From: Verrucomicrobiales bacterium | GTDB taxonomy: Bacteria; Verrucomicrobiota; Verrucomicrobiae; Limisphaerales; UBA9464 | Assembly (NCBI GenBank): GCA_005789375.1 | Contig: SXXZ01000289.1 | Coordinates: 1-7,558 of the forward strand | DNA: 7,558 bases | Direction of reading: 5' to 3' | In this document: piece by piece, positions 5,684 through 7,558 of the stretch | How positions within the stretch are numbered: position 1 is the stretch's first letter | Layout of the letters: each line of letters starts with the position of its first letter | Position numbers and translations under genes: made by a program | The notes under the pieces: model-generated | What the model was told of the DNA's origin: nothing | Seen by the model: only the letters and a program-made list of their open reading frames with translations | The model's database searches: none

Positions 5684-7558
5684 TCAGACGCAGACGCCGT
5701 AGCGTTTCTCGGGGTCGACTCCGAGTTTCTGGATGGCTTCGGCCACCACGCTCTGTGGCAAGGCTCCCTGAGAGGCCAACTTGTAGAGACAGGCGATGGC
5801 GGTGCACTCACCGTCGATTTCGAAGAAACGTCGCAGCACCGGTCGAACCTCGCTGCGTCCGAACCCGTCGCAGCCGAGGGTCATTAAACCTCCCGGAATC
5901 CAGGGGGCGATTTGGTCGGCCACCAGCTTGAGGTTGTCGCTGACGGCAATCCAGGGACCCGACTGGCCCTCGACCGTTTGTTCGAGGTAGCTCTTTCGGG
6001 GGGCTTCCGTCGGATGAAGCATGTTCCAGCGCTTGGTGGCCTGGGCCTCTGAGCGGAGCCGTTTGAAGCTGGTCACACTCCACACGTCAGCGCTGACACC
6101 ATAGGCTTCGAGCAGTTCTTGAGCCTTGAGGGCCTGTTGTAGAATCGCTCCGGAACCGAGCAACTGGACCGTGTGCTTGAGGCCTGCCTTGCCTGGCTTG
6201 AACTTGTACATGCCGTTGAGGATGCCTTCAACGACGCCGGGATCGTTCGGGATCGGCGGATGGGCGTAATCCTCATTGTGGACGGAGATGTAGTAGAAGA
6301 CATCTTCGCCGTTGGCGTACATGCGCTTCAGGCCATCGCAGACGATGACCGCCAATTCGTAGCCGAAGGCGGGCTCATAGGAATACAGGTTGGGCACCGA
6401 AGTGGCGACCAAGTGACTGTGTGCGTCTTGGTGTTGGAGCCCCTCGCCATTGAGGGTCGTTCGGCCCGATGTTGCGCCAATCATGAATCCGCGGCAGCGC
6501 GAATCGCCAGCCAGCCAGATTTGATCGCCCACCCGCTGGAAACCGAACATCGAGTAGTCGAGGTAGAAGGGGATGGTCGGCACGCCATAGGTGACATTGG
6601 CCGTGCCGGCGGCGATGAAGTCGGCCATAGAGCCGGCTTCGTTGATGCCTTCTTCCAGAAGTTGTCCGTCCTTCTTTTCGATATAGGGCGTGTTGGCGTT
6701 GTCTTCGGTCGTGGTGCCGGGATCGTAGAGTTGGCCTCGGGAGCTGTAGATGCCCACCTGACCGAAGAGCCCCTCCATGCCGAAGGTGCGCGCTTCATCG
6801 GGCACGATGGGAACGATGAATTTGCCGATGTTCTTGTCGCGGAGCAAAGAGCCCAGCAACAGCACGTAAGCCTTAGTCGTGGACGCCGAGGACAGAGCCG
6901 TCGCTTGGACCACGTTGCGCAGACCGTCGTCGGTGTGCAGCGGGGTGACTAGCTTCTGAGCTCGATCGATCCGAATGGGGTTGAATCCGTGCAGGGCCTT
7001 GCGCCGGTCTAGCAGGTATTGAACCTCAGCGCTGTCTTGCGGCGGGCGGTAGAAGGGCAGTTCGGCGATGACCTCGTCCTCCAGCGGAATCGAAAAACGT
7101 TCGCGGAAATGGCGAATGTCGCGCTCGGCCAGTTTCTTGAGGCCGTGGGTGGGGTTCTTTCCTTCGCCGGCTTCGCCTGTGCCGTAGCCCTTGACCGTCT
7201 TAGCCAAAATGACCGTGGGTCGGCCGTTGCGCTGAGTGGCCCTGCGGTAAGCCGCATACACCTTGAGAGGGTCGTGGCCACCGCGGGTCAGCTTTTTGAG
7301 CTGCGCGTCGCTGAGGTGACTGACCAAGTCCAAGAGCACTGGGTATTTTCCGAAGAAATTCTTCCGGATATAGGCACCGCTCTCAACGACGTACTGCTGG
7401 TACTCGCCGTCGACGACCTCATCCATGCGCTGAGCCAGAAGGCCCGTCGTATCACGAGCCAACAACTCGTCCCAGTCGCTGCCCCAAACCACTTTGATCA
7501 CGTTCCAGCCCGCACCCCGGAACTGGCCTTCGAGGTCTGGAATGATCTTGCCGTTGCC
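5684..7558 (-). CDS. aceE: Pyruvate dehydrogenase E1 component (AceE), C-terminal part
   Basis: The last 624 residues of a homodimeric-type pyruvate dehydrogenase E1, the thiamine-diphosphate enzyme that decarboxylates pyruvate and acetylates the E2 lipoyl domain in the cytoplasm. The frame is open to the right edge, where it reads GNGKIIPDLEGQFRGAGWN, closely matching E. coli AceE just after its cofactor motif (GDG...N). About 260 N-terminal residues are therefore missing. Conserved blocks include KGYGTGEAGEGKNPTH (His codon at 7147-7145, equivalent to the catalytic-loop His407), DEARTFGMEGLF (about 6801-6766), EGINEAG (about 6652-6631, with the glutamate that contacts the thiamine pyrimidine), and LNGEGLQHQDAHSH (about 6454-6413). 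A GTG at 7501 is an internal Val codon, not a start. The protein ends YGVCV. The gene is convergent with pal and unrelated to it; the aceF and lpd partners are not in view. Confidence 0.95.
   Translation of the reverse strand, partial: GNGKIIPDLEGQFRGAGWNVIKVVWGSDWDELLARDTTGLLAQRMDEVVDGEYQQYVVESGAYIRKNFFGKYPVLLDLVSHLSDAQLKKLTRGGHDPLKVYAAYRRATQRNGRPTVILAKTVKGYGTGEAGEGKNPTHGLKKLAERDIRHFRERFSIPLEDEVIAELPFYRPPQDSAEVQYLLDRRKALHGFNPIRIDRAQKLVTPLHTDDGLRNVVQATALSSASTTKAYVLLLGSLLRDKNIGKFIVPIVPDEARTFGMEGLFGQVGIYSSRGQLYDPGTTTEDNANTPYIEKKDGQLLEEGINEAGSMADFIAAGTANVTYGVPTIPFYLDYSMFGFQRVGDQIWLAGDSRCRGFMIGATSGRTTLNGEGLQHQDAHSHLVATSVPNLYSYEPAFGYELAVIVCDGLKRMYANGEDVFYYISVHNEDYAHPPIPNDPGVVEGILNGMYKFKPGKAGLKHTVQLLGSGAILQQALKAQELLEAYGVSADVWSVTSFKRLRSEAQATKRWNMLHPTEAPRKSYLEQTVEGQSGPWIAVSDNLKLVADQIAPWIPGGLMTLGCDGFGRSEVRPVLRRFFEIDGECTAIACLYKLASQGALPQSVVAEAIQKLGVDPEKRYGVCV

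Noticed and set aside
6173..6952. A 259-codon open frame on the + strand opposite aceE
   Set aside because: It is antisense to conserved pyruvate dehydrogenase sequence and has no independent motif; its openness follows from the codon bias of aceE.

Overview
The window is chromosomal DNA of a Gram-negative (diderm) bacterium. It holds a complete Tol-Pal cell-envelope operon on the + strand, flanked by two partial genes on the - strand. The style fits Verrucomicrobiota best: a GDSVR-type FtsX-like permease, a tolQ-tolR-tolA-tolB-pal order with a TonB-like TolA, no clear Shine-Dalgarno sequences, and a homodimeric-type AceE. The phylum is inferred from protein style, not from a marker gene.

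Layout. Bases 1-192 (-) hold the first 64 codons of an FtsX-like ABC transporter permease that runs off the left edge. Bases 193-581 are a divergent non-coding region. Then come tolQ (582-1304), a gene for a membrane-anchored protein with three double-zinc-ribbon modules (1297-2166), tolR (2169-2597), tolA (2594-3607), tolB (3650-4807) and pal (4866-5513), all on the + strand. The first four are overlapping or 2 bp apart, so they look translationally coupled. tolB and pal follow after gaps of 42 and 58 bp. A perfect 18-bp inverted repeat at 5533-5572 is a strong, probably bidirectional, terminator. It is followed by short degenerate repeats and a cluster of three hairpins (5606-5674). Bases 5684-7558 (-) hold the C-terminal 624 codons of pyruvate dehydrogenase E1 (aceE), convergent with pal; its N-terminal part lies beyond the right edge.

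How the genes work together. TolQ and TolR form a proton-driven inner-membrane motor. It energises TolA, which spans the periplasm and contacts TolB and the outer-membrane lipoprotein Pal, which grips peptidoglycan. This machine keeps the outer membrane attached during constriction. The most unusual feature is the zinc-ribbon gene placed between the two motor subunits. It encodes 24 cysteines with exactly the same spacing in three modules, followed by a single C-terminal membrane helix. This predicts a cytoplasmic zinc-binding scaffold anchored next to the TolQR motor. I know of no described Tol component like it.
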